From assembly GCA_015056365.1 (NCBI GenBank), contig SVGM01000004.1, positions 62,001 through 126,000 on the forward strand: DNA of 64,000 nt. The letters run 5' to 3'. How positions within the stretch are numbered: the stretch's first letter is position 1; each line of letters opens with the position of its first letter. Positions 49,834-58,230 of the stretch are shown piece by piece. The position numbers and the translations under genes were made by a program. Below the pieces are notes generated by a model that saw only the letters and a program-made list of their open reading frames with translations, was not told where the DNA came from and made no database searches. Source of the DNA: Clostridiales bacterium (lineage in GTDB: Bacteria; Bacillota; Clostridia; Christensenellales; Aristaeellaceae).

Positions 49834-50907
49834 ATGAAAAGAAAAATCGGTATTCTCACCAGCGGCGGCGACTGTCCCGGTTTGAACGCTGCTATCCGTG
49901 GTGTCGCGCGTGCAGCATATGAAATGTTTGACGCCGAGATCGTTGGTATCCGCAATGGCTACGGCGGCCTGATCGAAGGCGAATACCAGGAGATGAGCAA
50001 AAAGCAGTTCTCCGGCATTCTGACCCTGGGCGGAACCATTCTGGGCACCAGCCGCCGTCCCTTCCGCAACATGCGCGTGGTGGAGGAAGATGGCGTGGAC
50101 AAGGTAGCCGCCATGAAAAAGACCTACAAGGATCTGAAACTGGACTGTCTGGTTACTCTGGGCGGCAACGGTACCCACAAAACCGCCAACCTGCTCAGTG
50201 AGGAAGGTCTGAACGTGATCGGTCTGCCCAAGACCATCGATAACGACATCTACGGAACCGATTTTACCTTCGGCTTCCATACCGCCGTGGATATCGCCAC
50301 TGACGTCATCGACCGCATCCATACTACGGCTACCAGCCATGGCCGCTGCATGGTGATCGAGATCATGGGCAACAAGGCCGGCTGGCTGACCCTTTATGCC
50401 GGCGTGGCCGGCGGCGCGGACGTGATCCTGCTGCCCGAAATCCCCTATGACATCAAAGAAGTGGCCCGTGCTGTGGAAGCCCGCGCCAAGAGCAAGAAGG
50501 CTTTCAGCATTATTGCCGTGGCCGAAGGCGCCATGAGCAAGGAAGAAGCCAAGATGAAGAAAAAGGAACGTGCGGCTTACCGCGCTACGCTCCCCTATGA
50601 CTGCATCAGCAAGCGCATTGCTGCTGAGCTGAGCGAGTTAGTGGGCGTTGAGGCACGTCACGTGGTTCCCGGTCACATTCAGCGCGGCGGCAGCCCCAGC
50701 GCCTATGACCGCGTGCTGTCCACACAGTTCGGCGTACATGCCGCTGAATTGATTCGCGATGAGATCTACGGCGTTACCGTTGCGCTCAACGGCAACGAAA
50801 TCGTCCACAACAAGCTCAGCGATATCGCCGGCGTGCCCAAGCCCGTGCCGAAGGATGACCACGTGCTGGTGACGGCCCGCAATATGGGCATCAACCTGGG
50901 CGACTGA
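49834..50907 (+). CDS. pfkA: 6-phosphofructokinase
   Basis: 357-residue glycolytic enzyme. It shows ILTSGGDCPGLNAAIRG, then TLGGNGTHKTANLL and GLPKTIDNDIYGTDFTFGF. The Gly in GGNG (position 104 in E. coli numbering) is the ATP-type residue, while the Lys of PKTIDND is the residue of pyrophosphate-type and trypanosome-type enzymes. The usual GGDG aspartate is Asn here. ATP is the likelier donor, but PPi use cannot be excluded. AAGGGGG precedes ATG 49834. Monocistronic. Confidence 0.93.
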   Translation: MKRKIGILTSGGDCPGLNAAIRGVARAAYEMFDAEIVGIRNGYGGLIEGEYQEMSKKQFSGILTLGGTILGTSRRPFRNMRVVEEDGVDKVAAMKKTYKDLKLDCLVTLGGNGTHKTANLLSEEGLNVIGLPKTIDNDIYGTDFTFGFHTAVDIATDVIDRIHTTATSHGRCMVIEIMGNKAGWLTLYAGVAGGADVILLPEIPYDIKEVARAVEARAKSKKAFSIIAVAEGAMSKEEAKMKKKERAAYRATLPYDCISKRIAAELSELVGVEARHVVPGHIQRGGSPSAYDRVLSTQFGVHAAELIRDEIYGVTVALNGNEIVHNKLSDIAGVPKPVPKDDHVLVTARNMGINLGD

Positions 50908-50920
50908 TCCTTAATCTATA

Positions 50921-50954
50921 AAAAAACCGATGGACAAGCGTCCATCGGTTTTTT
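50921..50954. terminator. Bidirectional terminator after pfkA
   Basis: AAAAAACCGATGGAC (50921-50935) pairs perfectly with GTCCATCGGTTTTTT (50940-50954). It serves pfkA and the convergent secreted-protein gene. Confidence 0.95.
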
Positions 50955-50964
50955 TATGGGTTGC

Positions 50965-52506
50965 TTATTCCAGCGACGTAAAGAGCAGCAGTTCGAAGCA
51001 GGGATAACTGGCTTCCTGAGACTCTTCGTTTTCATCGCCGCTGACACTGACCGACATACCGGCGCAAGTGCCGTACATCATGATCCGCTCGTCCTTGGCA
51101 AAGGATGGTTCTTCGTTACTGATGACAAGAATGATATTCTTGTAGATATTCTTATCCTTGTTGAGCGCCATCTGGATCAACCACTGATCGCCGCTCTGGG
51201 AGGCATCCACCAGATAGGCCTTATACCCCATGATGCGTCCGTCGTATCCGTCAATATTTTTGATCAGATTGGTATAGCTGGGCTTAATGGCCTGCTTCTG
51301 CAGGTACTGAAGCACATCCTGATCCGACCACTTGCGAGAGAAGGTATACACCAGTCGACGATCCGCAAGGCCTTTGCGGGAGAAGGCCAGCACCAGCTCG
51401 TACTGTCCCTCTTCGGAGGTATCGATATCCACCTTAAAGCGGCCTTCTGCATTGACCCGCTTGGAGGGCAACGGTTCGCCGTTGAGCAGGATCTGAATTT
51501 CAGAACCGGCAACGGAGTCACCGGTAATGCTCAACTGATCGCTCTTGACTTCGGAGGGAATCTCCGTATCCAGGTTCACCGTGAGCAGCATCCGCTCATA
51601 CATAACGGGATAAGAAAGTTCCATCACGTCCTCGCCTTCATATTCAGCAAAGAACGTGACCAGAAAAACACCTTCCTTAGGCAGGTCAATGGTCAGATCA
51701 AATTTGCCGGTTTTATCGGCCGTATCTTCGTAAAGAAGCGATCCGTCGTAGCTCAGGCCCATGACCACCGCAGTAAAATGAACCCCTTCTGCTGCGGTTC
51801 CCTTGATGTGGAACCGGCGCTCGTTAGTCTCTTCCGGCGGAATGGCGGTGATATTGATCTTGGCGCTGGCCACCGGCGGCAGGGGGTGTGTCTCCACAAA
51901 GCGGAATGTCTTCCACACCTTATTCAGGGCGTTGCTGTCCTTATCGGTTACGGAACGGCCATGGATCTGCATATCCAGCGTGATCTCATACCCGTTGTAG
52001 ATGGTGCGTCGCATAAAGCCCCGATGGAGCACTTCACCGCTGTCGCGAAGGGTATATTTCAGCACCAGGAAGCGTCCCGCCTCCATCTTGCTCCAGCTGG
52101 CGGATTGGAAATCATATCCCAGCTCCATATATTCGTTGCGGGGATAATGCCCGAGGCGATAGGAAGCGCGAACATCCTCGCTTTGTTCGTTGACATTAAA
52201 CACGCTGATGGTTCTGTCGTTCTGGACTGCGGTGATTTCAAGGCAAACATCGCCCTCCTCGGACCAGCACTGCATCAGTACGCCGCGCTTGTTGAAATCC
52301 GCCCTCAGCGACTCAACGTCCGTTCCTTTTGATTCCAGCCAGGTAGCGTACACATCCAGGTTTTCCGGCGTCATCACAATGGAATAAGTCTCGGGGATAT
52401 CGATGGTGCCAAAAATCGAATCCAGCACATAGGTTTCCGCGTGCGCACCGGAACACAAAAGAAGCAGCAGCACCGTCGCAACGATCAGCAGCCATTTACG
52501 CATCAT
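50965..52506 (-). CDS. Secreted multidomain protein of unknown function
   Basis: 513 residues. A signal peptide (MMRKWLLIVATVLLLLLCSG, then AHA-E cleavage) is followed by an about 200-residue domain (YVLDSIFGTIDIPETYSIVM), then two Ig-like beta-sandwich segments with KTGKFDLTIDLPKEG and AEGRFKVDIDTSEEG, and a C-terminal domain resembling a small exported module (MGYKAYLVDASQSGDQWLIQ, and MYGTCAG). The C-terminal pattern of short strand-rich OB-like sequence suggests substrate binding. GGAAGG precedes the ATG pair at 52506. I do not recognise a known family. Confidence 0.75.
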   Translation of the reverse strand: MMRKWLLIVATVLLLLLCSGAHAETYVLDSIFGTIDIPETYSIVMTPENLDVYATWLESKGTDVESLRADFNKRGVLMQCWSEEGDVCLEITAVQNDRTISVFNVNEQSEDVRASYRLGHYPRNEYMELGYDFQSASWSKMEAGRFLVLKYTLRDSGEVLHRGFMRRTIYNGYEITLDMQIHGRSVTDKDSNALNKVWKTFRFVETHPLPPVASAKINITAIPPEETNERRFHIKGTAAEGVHFTAVVMGLSYDGSLLYEDTADKTGKFDLTIDLPKEGVFLVTFFAEYEGEDVMELSYPVMYERMLLTVNLDTEIPSEVKSDQLSITGDSVAGSEIQILLNGEPLPSKRVNAEGRFKVDIDTSEEGQYELVLAFSRKGLADRRLVYTFSRKWSDQDVLQYLQKQAIKPSYTNLIKNIDGYDGRIMGYKAYLVDASQSGDQWLIQMALNKDKNIYKNIILVISNEEPSFAKDERIMMYGTCAGMSVSVSGDENEESQEASYPCFELLLFTSLE

Positions 52507-52578
52507 ATTCGCATCCTTCCAACAGGGTTGACAAGCACGTCCATGCGGTTCCGAAAGACCGCCAAGTGTATTCATGTT

Positions 52579-52608
52579 ATTGTAACACAAATGGTACGGG
52601 ATAATCAA
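52579..52608 (-). promoter_or_regulatory. Promoter of the secreted protein gene
   Basis: Minus strand TTGATT (52603-52608), 18-base spacer, TACAAT (52579-52584). Confidence 0.7.
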
Positions 52609-52657
52609 GGCAGGGGTATAAACAAGTGCGTACAGCGGCTGGATAGCCCTGCAGAAG

Positions 52658-52695
52658 ACAAAAAAAGAACAGCACGACAAACGCCATGCTGTTCT
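52658..52695 (-). terminator. Ferredoxin terminator
   Basis: Minus strand AGAACAGCA (52687-52695) pairs with TGCTGTTCT (52666-52674), followed by TTTTTTTG. Confidence 0.9.
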
Positions 52696-52712
52696 GATGG
52701 GCTACCAAAAGA

Positions 52713-52883
52713 TTAAGCCTGCTGGGGAGCACCAACGGGGCAAGCGCCAGCGCAAGCGCCGCACTCGATGCACTTGTCAGCGTCGATCACGAACTTGCCG
52801 TCGCCCTCGGCGATAGCATCCACGGGGCATTCAGCCTGGCAAGCGCCGCAGCTGATGCATTCGTCATTGATGATGTATGCCAT
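52713..52883 (-). CDS. 2[4Fe-4S] ferredoxin
   Basis: 56-residue electron carrier of the clostridial type. Two cluster motifs, [12 protein letters not shown] and [12 protein letters not shown], flank a short loop. The first ATG is preceded by AGGAGG. The gene has its own promoter and terminator and is thus monocistronic. It suggests an anaerobic host. Confidence 0.96.
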   Translation of the reverse strand: MAYIINDECISCGACQAECPVDAIAEGDGKFVIDADKCIECGACAGACPVGAPQQA

Positions 52884-52938
52884 GGAACAGTTCCTCCTAC
52901 TTTCATAGTCAGCAGACACGCTGCTGCCGTATAGAATA

Positions 52939-52967
52939 ATCATAGCATGAATTCAGCCATTTTGCAA
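52939..52967 (-). promoter_or_regulatory. Ferredoxin promoter
   Basis: Minus strand TTGCAA (52962-52967), 17-base spacer, TATGAT (52939-52944). Confidence 0.8.
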
Positions 52968-52978
52968 GCATTCCCAGT

Positions 52979-54010
52979 TTACTGCTTATTCTTGGCCGCA
53001 TTCAACGCCTCTTCCACAGCGCGGCGCCAGTCGTTATCCTGCTCCACCGGCTGCATGGCTTCTTCCAGTTCTTCCTCATCCACAGCGGCCATATTGTCTT
53101 CGGCCAGGTCATCTGCGCCACTGCTGAAAGCAGGTTTCTTTACGCGGCTTCGTTTTTGCTGCTGTTTCGATTCTGCAAACGGCTTTTCTTGCTGAGGCGC
53201 GGGCTTGGCCCATTTCAGATCGTCCAGCGGGAAGGTTTTGAATTCAGAAGTGTCCCCCTTGACCAGGCGCACAGTGACCGTTTCCTTAAGGATGTTCAGG
53301 TCCACCACCGTGCCATGGCCTTCCGGCGTTTCTACCTCTTTTCCCATCTTGGGCATGCGCTTGCGCGTGGTCTCGTAGTGGTCCTGCTCATACTTCAGGC
53401 AGCACATCAAACGGCCGCACACACCAGAGATCTTCGTGGGATTCAGGGACAGATTCTGTTCCTTTGCCATCTTGATGCTCACAGGCTGGAAATCGCCAAG
53501 GAAACTGCCGCAGCACAGAGGACGGCCGCAGGGGCCAAGGCCACCGAGCATCTTGGCCTCATCGCGTACACCGATCTGCCTAAGCTCGATGCGGGTATGG
53601 AAGACCGAGGCAAGATCCTTTACCAACGCGCGGAAGTCCACGCGGCCATTGGCGGTGAAGTAGAAGAGGATCTTGGTGTTGTCAAAGGTCTGCTCCACGC
53701 CGACCAGTTTCATCTCTAGTTTGTGTTCCTCAATTTTGCGCTGGCAAACCCCATAGGCTTCTTTTTCAAAACGAGCATTGTCCTGCGCATGACGGGCGTC
53801 TTCCTCGTTGGCGATACGGATCACGGGCTTGAGCGGAGAGGCGATCAATTCGTCATCCACCTCGCGCACGCCCGTAATAACCTGGCCATATTCAAGGCCG
53901 CGAGCCGTTTCCACGATCACATAGCTGCCAGCCATGGGCCACAGCTGACCGGGATCGAAATAGTAAAGTTTACCGGCGTTTTTAAAACGAACGCCTACAA
54001 CTGCTGCCAT
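52979..54010 (-). CDS. ricT: PSP1-domain protein RicT (YaaT)
   Basis: 343 residues. The PSP1 core includes VVGVRFKNAGKLYYFDPG, FDNTKILFYFTANGRVDFR, and the two Fe-S cysteine clusters GPCGRPLCCGSF and GVCGRLMCCLKYE. In Bacillus RicT acts with RicA and RicF to stimulate RNase Y-dependent mRNA maturation. The C-terminal 80 residues are charged and low-complexity. ATG 54010 overlaps the holB end by 16 bases. The order holB-ricT is the one seen in Bacillota. Confidence 0.92.
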   Translation of the reverse strand: MAAVVGVRFKNAGKLYYFDPGQLWPMAGSYVIVETARGLEYGQVITGVREVDDELIASPLKPVIRIANEEDARHAQDNARFEKEAYGVCQRKIEEHKLEMKLVGVEQTFDNTKILFYFTANGRVDFRALVKDLASVFHTRIELRQIGVRDEAKMLGGLGPCGRPLCCGSFLGDFQPVSIKMAKEQNLSLNPTKISGVCGRLMCCLKYEQDHYETTRKRMPKMGKEVETPEGHGTVVDLNILKETVTVRLVKGDTSEFKTFPLDDLKWAKPAPQQEKPFAESKQQQKRSRVKKPAFSSGADDLAEDNMAAVDEEELEEAMQPVEQDNDWRRAVEEALNAAKNKQ

Positions 54011-55014
54011 ACGGTTTGTTCCTCCAATAGCTTTATCATTAACTGATCCACAGTAGATTGCCAGTTGACTTGCCCTGCGCGCATGCGCCTGGCCTGAAAA
54101 ATTGCCTCCAGCATGGTGTTGAGTCCATGCACGGATATCTTTTGCGCAATGTCCTGCCACGATGCAGGGAGTTCGCTGAGAACGCTGGCATCCAGCACGC
54201 CAGTACACACCAGCAGCGTTTGATGAATGGCTCTTTCCAGCGCATTCAGCAGCCTGTCGGATTGATCGCGTTCTTCCTTCAAACGGGTGCTGACTGCCAC
54301 CGCAGAAGCGTCGCTAGTGAGCGAAAGAGCTGCGTGTACAAAGGCACGAATGCCTTCCTGATGCTCGTCCTCGCCCAGAAGCGTCAGCGCCGTACCAAGG
54401 TTACCGCCGCTGACGGGCAGCACCTTGCGTATCTGTTCATCGGAATAGCCATTCTTCTGTAAAGCGGTTTTGATCTGAGCATCAGGCCAGGGCGTCATCT
54501 TGACCCTGACGCAGCGGGAGGCAATGGTGCCCAAAGTGGCGCTGAGCTCGTGAGTCATCAGCAAAAACACCACGTTGGCAACCGGTTCCTCCAAAGACTT
54601 CAGCAGACAATTCTGCGCCTGCAGGGTCATCTTTTCCACAGGTTCGATCAGCACAACGCGGTAGCCGGTTCCAAAAGCGTGCTGGGAGACCGTCCGAACC
54701 ACCTCGCGCACCCTGTCCACGCTGATTTGTTTGCCATCATCGGCAAAAACGCTCAAAACGTCCGGTTCATTTCCGCTCATCACCCGGCGACAGGCTTCGC
54801 ATACCCCGCAGGGCTTTTGGGGCGACACACAAAACAGGGCGCAGGCAAGCACCCTGGCAAACGTCCGCTTGCCAAGGCCGCGTGCGCCCGTGAGCAAATA
54901 AGCGTGATTGGCTCCGCCACGACGAAACTGTTCCAGAACAATCCTCAGCCCGGCATTGATCCGTTCATAGTCCATCATGCCGGGCAGGACAGAATGCTGG
55001 TTGATCTGTTCCAA
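53995..55014 (-). CDS. holB: DNA polymerase III delta' subunit
   Basis: 339-residue clamp-loader subunit. It shows HAYLLTGARGLGKRTFA as the P-loop-like motif, a zinc finger CVSPQKPCGVCEACRR, and NCLLKSLEEPVANVVFLLMT. Translation probably begins at TTG (55014) with AAGGAAG just upstream, since the in-frame ATGs at 54978 and 54975 have no ribosome site. It lies 20 bases after darA. Confidence 0.9.
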   Translation of the reverse strand: MEQINQHSVLPGMMDYERINAGLRIVLEQFRRGGANHAYLLTGARGLGKRTFARVLACALFCVSPQKPCGVCEACRRVMSGNEPDVLSVFADDGKQISVDRVREVVRTVSQHAFGTGYRVVLIEPVEKMTLQAQNCLLKSLEEPVANVVFLLMTHELSATLGTIASRCVRVKMTPWPDAQIKTALQKNGYSDEQIRKVLPVSGGNLGTALTLLGEDEHQEGIRAFVHAALSLTSDASAVAVSTRLKEERDQSDRLLNALERAIHQTLLVCTGVLDASVLSELPASWQDIAQKISVHGLNTMLEAIFQARRMRAGQVNWQSTVDQLMIKLLEEQTVWQQL

Positions 55015-55034
55015 GGCTCTTCCTTTCTGCGGTG

Positions 55035-55364
55035 TTACAGTTTGATAAACTGGTCAACCGTCAGCACGAAGACCGTTGCGCCGCCGACCACAACTTCGAT
55101 CGGATAGGGAGAGTAGGAACTGGGCATGCCCACCATGGAAGAAGGCGAAGCAGCCACCTGCTTGCGGCTCTTGCAAACGCTCTCGATAATATCCATGGCC
55201 TGCTGGAAACGGTCATCCTCCACGCCCACCAGCAACGTGGTGTTGCCAGCGCGCAGGAAACCGCCGGTAGTAGCCAGCTTGGTCACGCCGAGACCTTCGT
55301 TCATCATTTGTCCCACCAAACGGGAAGCGTCTTCATCCTGAACAATAGCGATGATCAGTTTCAT
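55035..55364 (-). CDS. darA: Cyclic-di-AMP receptor of the PstA/DarA family (DUF970)
   Basis: 109-residue PII-like protein. Family features are MKLIIAIVQDEDASRLVGQM, TTGGFLRAGNTTLLVGVEDD, and a VVVGGATVFVLTVDQF ending. The Ala/Ser/Pro-rich loop (VAASPSSMVGMPSSYSPYP) is the variable T/B-loop that binds c-di-AMP. AAGGGAGG precedes ATG 55364. First gene of the darA-holB-ricT operon. Confidence 0.92.
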   Translation of the reverse strand: MKLIIAIVQDEDASRLVGQMMNEGLGVTKLATTGGFLRAGNTTLLVGVEDDRFQQAMDIIESVCKSRKQVAASPSSMVGMPSSYSPYPIEVVVGGATVFVLTVDQFIKL

Positions 55365-55405
55365 TCGCAATTCCTCCCTTGTTCATAGACTATTGCACCA
55401 AGGAT

Positions 55406-55434
55406 AGTATACAGCATTTTTGCCAATTGCGCAA
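55406..55434 (-). promoter_or_regulatory. Promoter of darA-holB-ricT
   Basis: Minus strand TTGCGC (55429-55434), 17-base spacer, TATACT (55406-55411). Confidence 0.75.
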
Positions 55435-55440
55435 CGCCCC

Positions 55441-55469
55441 TTGTCAAAGCGGCGTTTTGTCTGTATACT
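55441..55469 (+). promoter_or_regulatory. Promoter of the GNAT gene at 55500
   Basis: TTGTCA (55441-55446), 17-base spacer, TATACT (55464-55469). It is back-to-back with the darA promoter. Confidence 0.85.
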
Positions 55470-55499
55470 GACAAAATCAAAGCCAAAGGAGGAAGCGCA

Positions 55500-56063
55500 A
55501 TGGAGCACAAAGGAACGATCCGACTGGAAACGGAGCGGCTGATCCTCAGACCCTTTGTGATGGAGGACGCCGAAGCAGCCTACCGCAACTGGACCAGCAG
55601 CCCCCTTGTCACCAAATACCTGCGCTGGCCCGCCCACGGAAGCCCTGACGTGACCCGGTACATTTTGAGCCAATGGATCTCGCAATACGCTTCTCCCGAT
55701 TTTTATCAGTGGGCCATTGTTCCCAAGGAAACTGACGAGCCCATTGGCACCATCAGCGCGGTGGATCTGGATGAGGTGACTCATAAAGTGCATATTGGAT
55801 ACTGCATTGGCAGCCAATGGTGGAGGCTGGGCTATACCAGCGAAGCCTTTGCCGCCGTTATTCCGTTTTTCTTTGAGCAGGTAAAGGCTCTCCGGATCGA
55901 ATCGCAGCACGACCCCAACAACCCCAATTCCGGCAAGGTCATGGCCAAGTGCGGCCTTCGCTATGAAGGTACCCTTCGCAAAGCTGACTGGAGCAATCAG
56001 GGGATCGTCGATGCATGCATGTACGGGTTGCTGGCGGAAGACTATTTCCAGACAAAAAGCTGA
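55500..56063 (+). CDS. GNAT N-acetyltransferase, RimJ/RimL type
   Basis: 187 residues. It begins with the family motif IRLETERLILRPFVMEDAEA, followed by EPIGTISAVDLD, GYCIGSQWWRLGYTSEAFAA as the acetyl-CoA binding A motif, and RIESQHDPNNPNSGKVMAKCG. Targets of this group include ribosomal protein N-termini, peptides and antibiotics; the substrate is unknown. AAGGAGG precedes the ATG. Confidence 0.88.
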   Translation: MEHKGTIRLETERLILRPFVMEDAEAAYRNWTSSPLVTKYLRWPAHGSPDVTRYILSQWISQYASPDFYQWAIVPKETDEPIGTISAVDLDEVTHKVHIGYCIGSQWWRLGYTSEAFAAVIPFFFEQVKALRIESQHDPNNPNSGKVMAKCGLRYEGTLRKADWSNQGIVDACMYGLLAEDYFQTKS

Positions 56064-56180
56064 CGTTCCCTTCTATTTCCCAACAAAAAACAGGATCCTT
56101 ACAGTGAGGGGGGATGAAAAGGATGGAGTTATCCTCCTCTTTTCGTCTTGCAAATAACGGAACCGCAAGCCTTGGCTGGC

Positions 56181-56210
56181 TTGTAGTTTTGTGCACTGCT
56201 GTGATAGAAT
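56181..56210 (+). promoter_or_regulatory. Promoter that sets the start of the second GNAT gene
   Basis: TTGTAG (56181-56186), 18-base spacer, TAGAAT (56205-56210). The -10 overlaps an upstream in-frame ATG (56209), so that codon cannot be the start. Confidence 0.7.
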
Positions 56211-56247
56211 GAAAGCGATAAACTTGAATTTGACGGAGTTGAGCGAA

Positions 56248-56718
56248 ATGGAATGCGTTAAAATTGGTGAGCATGATTATGGTGAATTTCACGGGTTGAC
56301 AAATTCTTATTATCGTGAAGGTGAAGACGAGAACACACCGCAAGAGGTAATCGATTCCTTTGTCCGTTTGATGTTTGACAAAGTGATAAACAATGAGATA
56401 TATGGTTGCTTTGTAAAAGACGAGCATAAATATATTGGTTTTGCATTGTGGGCAGTTGATACTGAAGACTTTGCGTTTAGTGAGATGCCAGGGTTTGGCA
56501 CGATTCTGGAGATTGGTCTGATTCCTTCTTATCGAGCCTCTGGTTTGGGAAAGAATTTGGTTACATATATCGAAAACAGCTTGCAGAAAAACCAAATAGC
56601 ACAATGCTATGTATCCGCTTATGGACCTGCACAAAAATTCTGGGCAAGTTGCGGATACGTAGAAAATGGGTCAAAAGCAAGTAACGGTCTGCCCATTATG
56701 ATAAAAACAATCGTTTAA
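56248..56718 (+). CDS. GNAT family N-acetyltransferase
   Basis: 156 residues of lower GC than its neighbours. The acetyl-CoA motif is GLIPSYRASGLGKNLVTYIE and the C-terminal part has AYGPAQKFWASCGYVEN. The start at 56248 is chosen because GGAG lies nine bases upstream and the promoter excludes the ATG at 56209. Substrate unknown. The base composition and isolated setting suggest an acquired gene. Confidence 0.8.
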   Translation: MECVKIGEHDYGEFHGLTNSYYREGEDENTPQEVIDSFVRLMFDKVINNEIYGCFVKDEHKYIGFALWAVDTEDFAFSEMPGFGTILEIGLIPSYRASGLGKNLVTYIENSLQKNQIAQCYVSAYGPAQKFWASCGYVENGSKASNGLPIMIKTIV

Positions 56719-56815
56719 CCAATTCCAATTTGGCGAGCAGCCCAAAATCCACAGGAGGGCGCAATTATACGCACTGTACCAGTGCATTGCGTTTATACAG
56801 GTACATATAAGTAAA

Positions 56816-56853
56816 CGTGCATCCGGCATATCACCGGATGCACGTCTTTTCTT
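56816..56853. terminator. Terminator hairpin between the GNAT and LytTR regulator genes
   Basis: CGTGCATCCGG (56816-56826) pairs perfectly with CCGGATGCACG (56834-56844), followed by TCTTTTCTTG on the plus strand; it can serve both convergent genes. Confidence 0.88.
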
Positions 56854-56911
56854 GTTGCTGGATAACTTGTTCCTTGACAGTTCTCCCCCCAGGATCCTGT
56901 TTTTTGTTGAT

Positions 56912-57664
56912 TTACCGGAACATTTGCTCCAGCTCGTCGTATTTTTCATGGGTAATCAACGCATCATGCCTGGTACCTTCCAGCCTGACCACATACGTCC
57001 AGCGTCCATAGGGCGTGATGTCCTTGATGTGATTCAGGTTGATGATATAGCTCTTGTGGCAGCGGAAAAAACTCTCTTTGGGGAGCCGCTCTTCCATCTC
57101 CGCCAAGGAATCGCCTGTGACATAACGCTCGTCCCGGGTGGTGTAAAGCACCGTGGATCTTTCTTCGCGCTGCACCAGCAGAATATCCTTGAGGTCGATG
57201 AAGCTGACGCCGTTTCGATGATGAAGCATCAGCCGCCCGCTGACCGACCGCTCTTGCCGGTTCACCTCCGGCGCGGATACCCGTCCCTTGCGCTGCTCGA
57301 TGCGCTGTCTTGCCCGTTCCAATGTCTGGATCACGCGCTCCACCTTAAAGGGCTTGACCATGTAGTCAAATGCATAAACCTCGAAGGCGTCGCCCATGTA
57401 AGCGTCGTGGGCGGTAGCGAAGATGACGATCATGGACGGATCCATATCCTGAAGGCTTCGGGCGCATTCGATACCTGTCATCTCAGGCATTTCCACATCC
57501 AGAAAAGCGACGTCCGGCTTGATCGTCTCCGCCAGTTCCACGGCCTCCCGGCCATTGGACGCCTCCGCGCAGAGGGTGAACCCCTCCACACGGGAAACCA
57601 GCTTGCGAAGTACCAGCCTCATTCCTTCGTCGTCATCAGCAATCAGTACCTTGATATCCGTCAT
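56912..57664 (-). CDS. LytR/AlgR-type response regulator (receiver + LytTR)
   Basis: 250 residues. A receiver domain (KVLIADDDEGMRLVL, phosphorylation site VAFLDVEMPEMTG, and a VKPF motif) is followed by a LytTR DNA-binding domain (about 145-250, SFIDLKDILLVQREERSTVL, FFRCHKSYIINL). ATG 57664 has GAGG upstream. No sensor kinase gene is near; it closes the nfeD-floA operon, which is unusual and hints at membrane-linked regulation. Confidence 0.93.
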   Translation of the reverse strand: MTDIKVLIADDDEGMRLVLRKLVSRVEGFTLCAEASNGREAVELAETIKPDVAFLDVEMPEMTGIECARSLQDMDPSMIVIFATAHDAYMGDAFEVYAFDYMVKPFKVERVIQTLERARQRIEQRKGRVSAPEVNRQERSVSGRLMLHHRNGVSFIDLKDILLVQREERSTVLYTTRDERYVTGDSLAEMEERLPKESFFRCHKSYIINLNHIKDITPYGRWTYVVRLEGTRHDALITHEKYDELEQMFR

Positions 57665-57672
57665 ATCGTTCC

Positions 57673-58200
57673 TCATCTATTCCATCTTGACACACTGGGG
57701 CGTGTCAGAATCTCGCTCATCACAACGCCGCGAACCACTTCGCTCGCGTTCCACATTGATCCATTCCCGCCGTGAGCGCCAAAGAGGCTTTCGCCAACAG
57801 GTGAAAGGCTGCTTTCGCCATGACTCAGCGAAGGATCGCAGGCATCTTCGCCCTCGGTGGAATGGTAGGCCAGGCTGCCTGGGGCTCGCCCTGGCATAAG
57901 CTCTTCGCTTGCCAGGAGCGGCCGAGACAGACCCTCATAAGACTGAGGCTTTGGAGCGGCGTGATTTTTCTTCGTCTGTGCTTTTGGGGCAGCGGTGCCC
58001 GCAGAAGCAGCTTTCGCTTGATAGACAGGCTTTGTTTCGGAAGATGTTTCAAACATGGATTGCATCTCGGAAAACACCTTCTGCGCTGCAGAAGAGGTTC
58101 TGCTGCCCTTCTGCGCGGTTTTTTTCTTGCCTTTGTTCAATTTCTTGACGATTGTCGAAACAACCCACATCATGATCAGAAATGAGATTAACCCGTCCAC
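57673..58200 (-). CDS. Hypothetical protein with N-terminal membrane helix
   Basis: 175 residues. The start is GTG 58200 with AGGAGG seven bases upstream. A hydrophobic N-terminus (LISFLIMMWVVSTIV) precedes a basic, low-complexity, Ala/Lys/Ser-rich region with no recognisable domain. It lies between floA and the LytTR regulator, with eight bases to the regulator stop/start region. It may recruit partners to FloA rafts; that is inference. Confidence 0.65.
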   Translation of the reverse strand: MDGLISFLIMMWVVSTIVKKLNKGKKKTAQKGSRTSSAAQKVFSEMQSMFETSSETKPVYQAKAASAGTAAPKAQTKKNHAAPKPQSYEGLSRPLLASEELMPGRAPGSLAYHSTEGEDACDPSLSHGESSLSPVGESLFGAHGGNGSMWNASEVVRGVVMSEILTRPSVSRWNR

Positions 58201-58230
58201 CCACTCACCTCCTTTGCCGTGTCGATGGGA

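Noticed and set aside
56209-56247. Start of the second GNAT at ATG 56209
   Set aside because: The ATG overlaps the -10 box and would not be transcribed; 56248 has a ribosome site.
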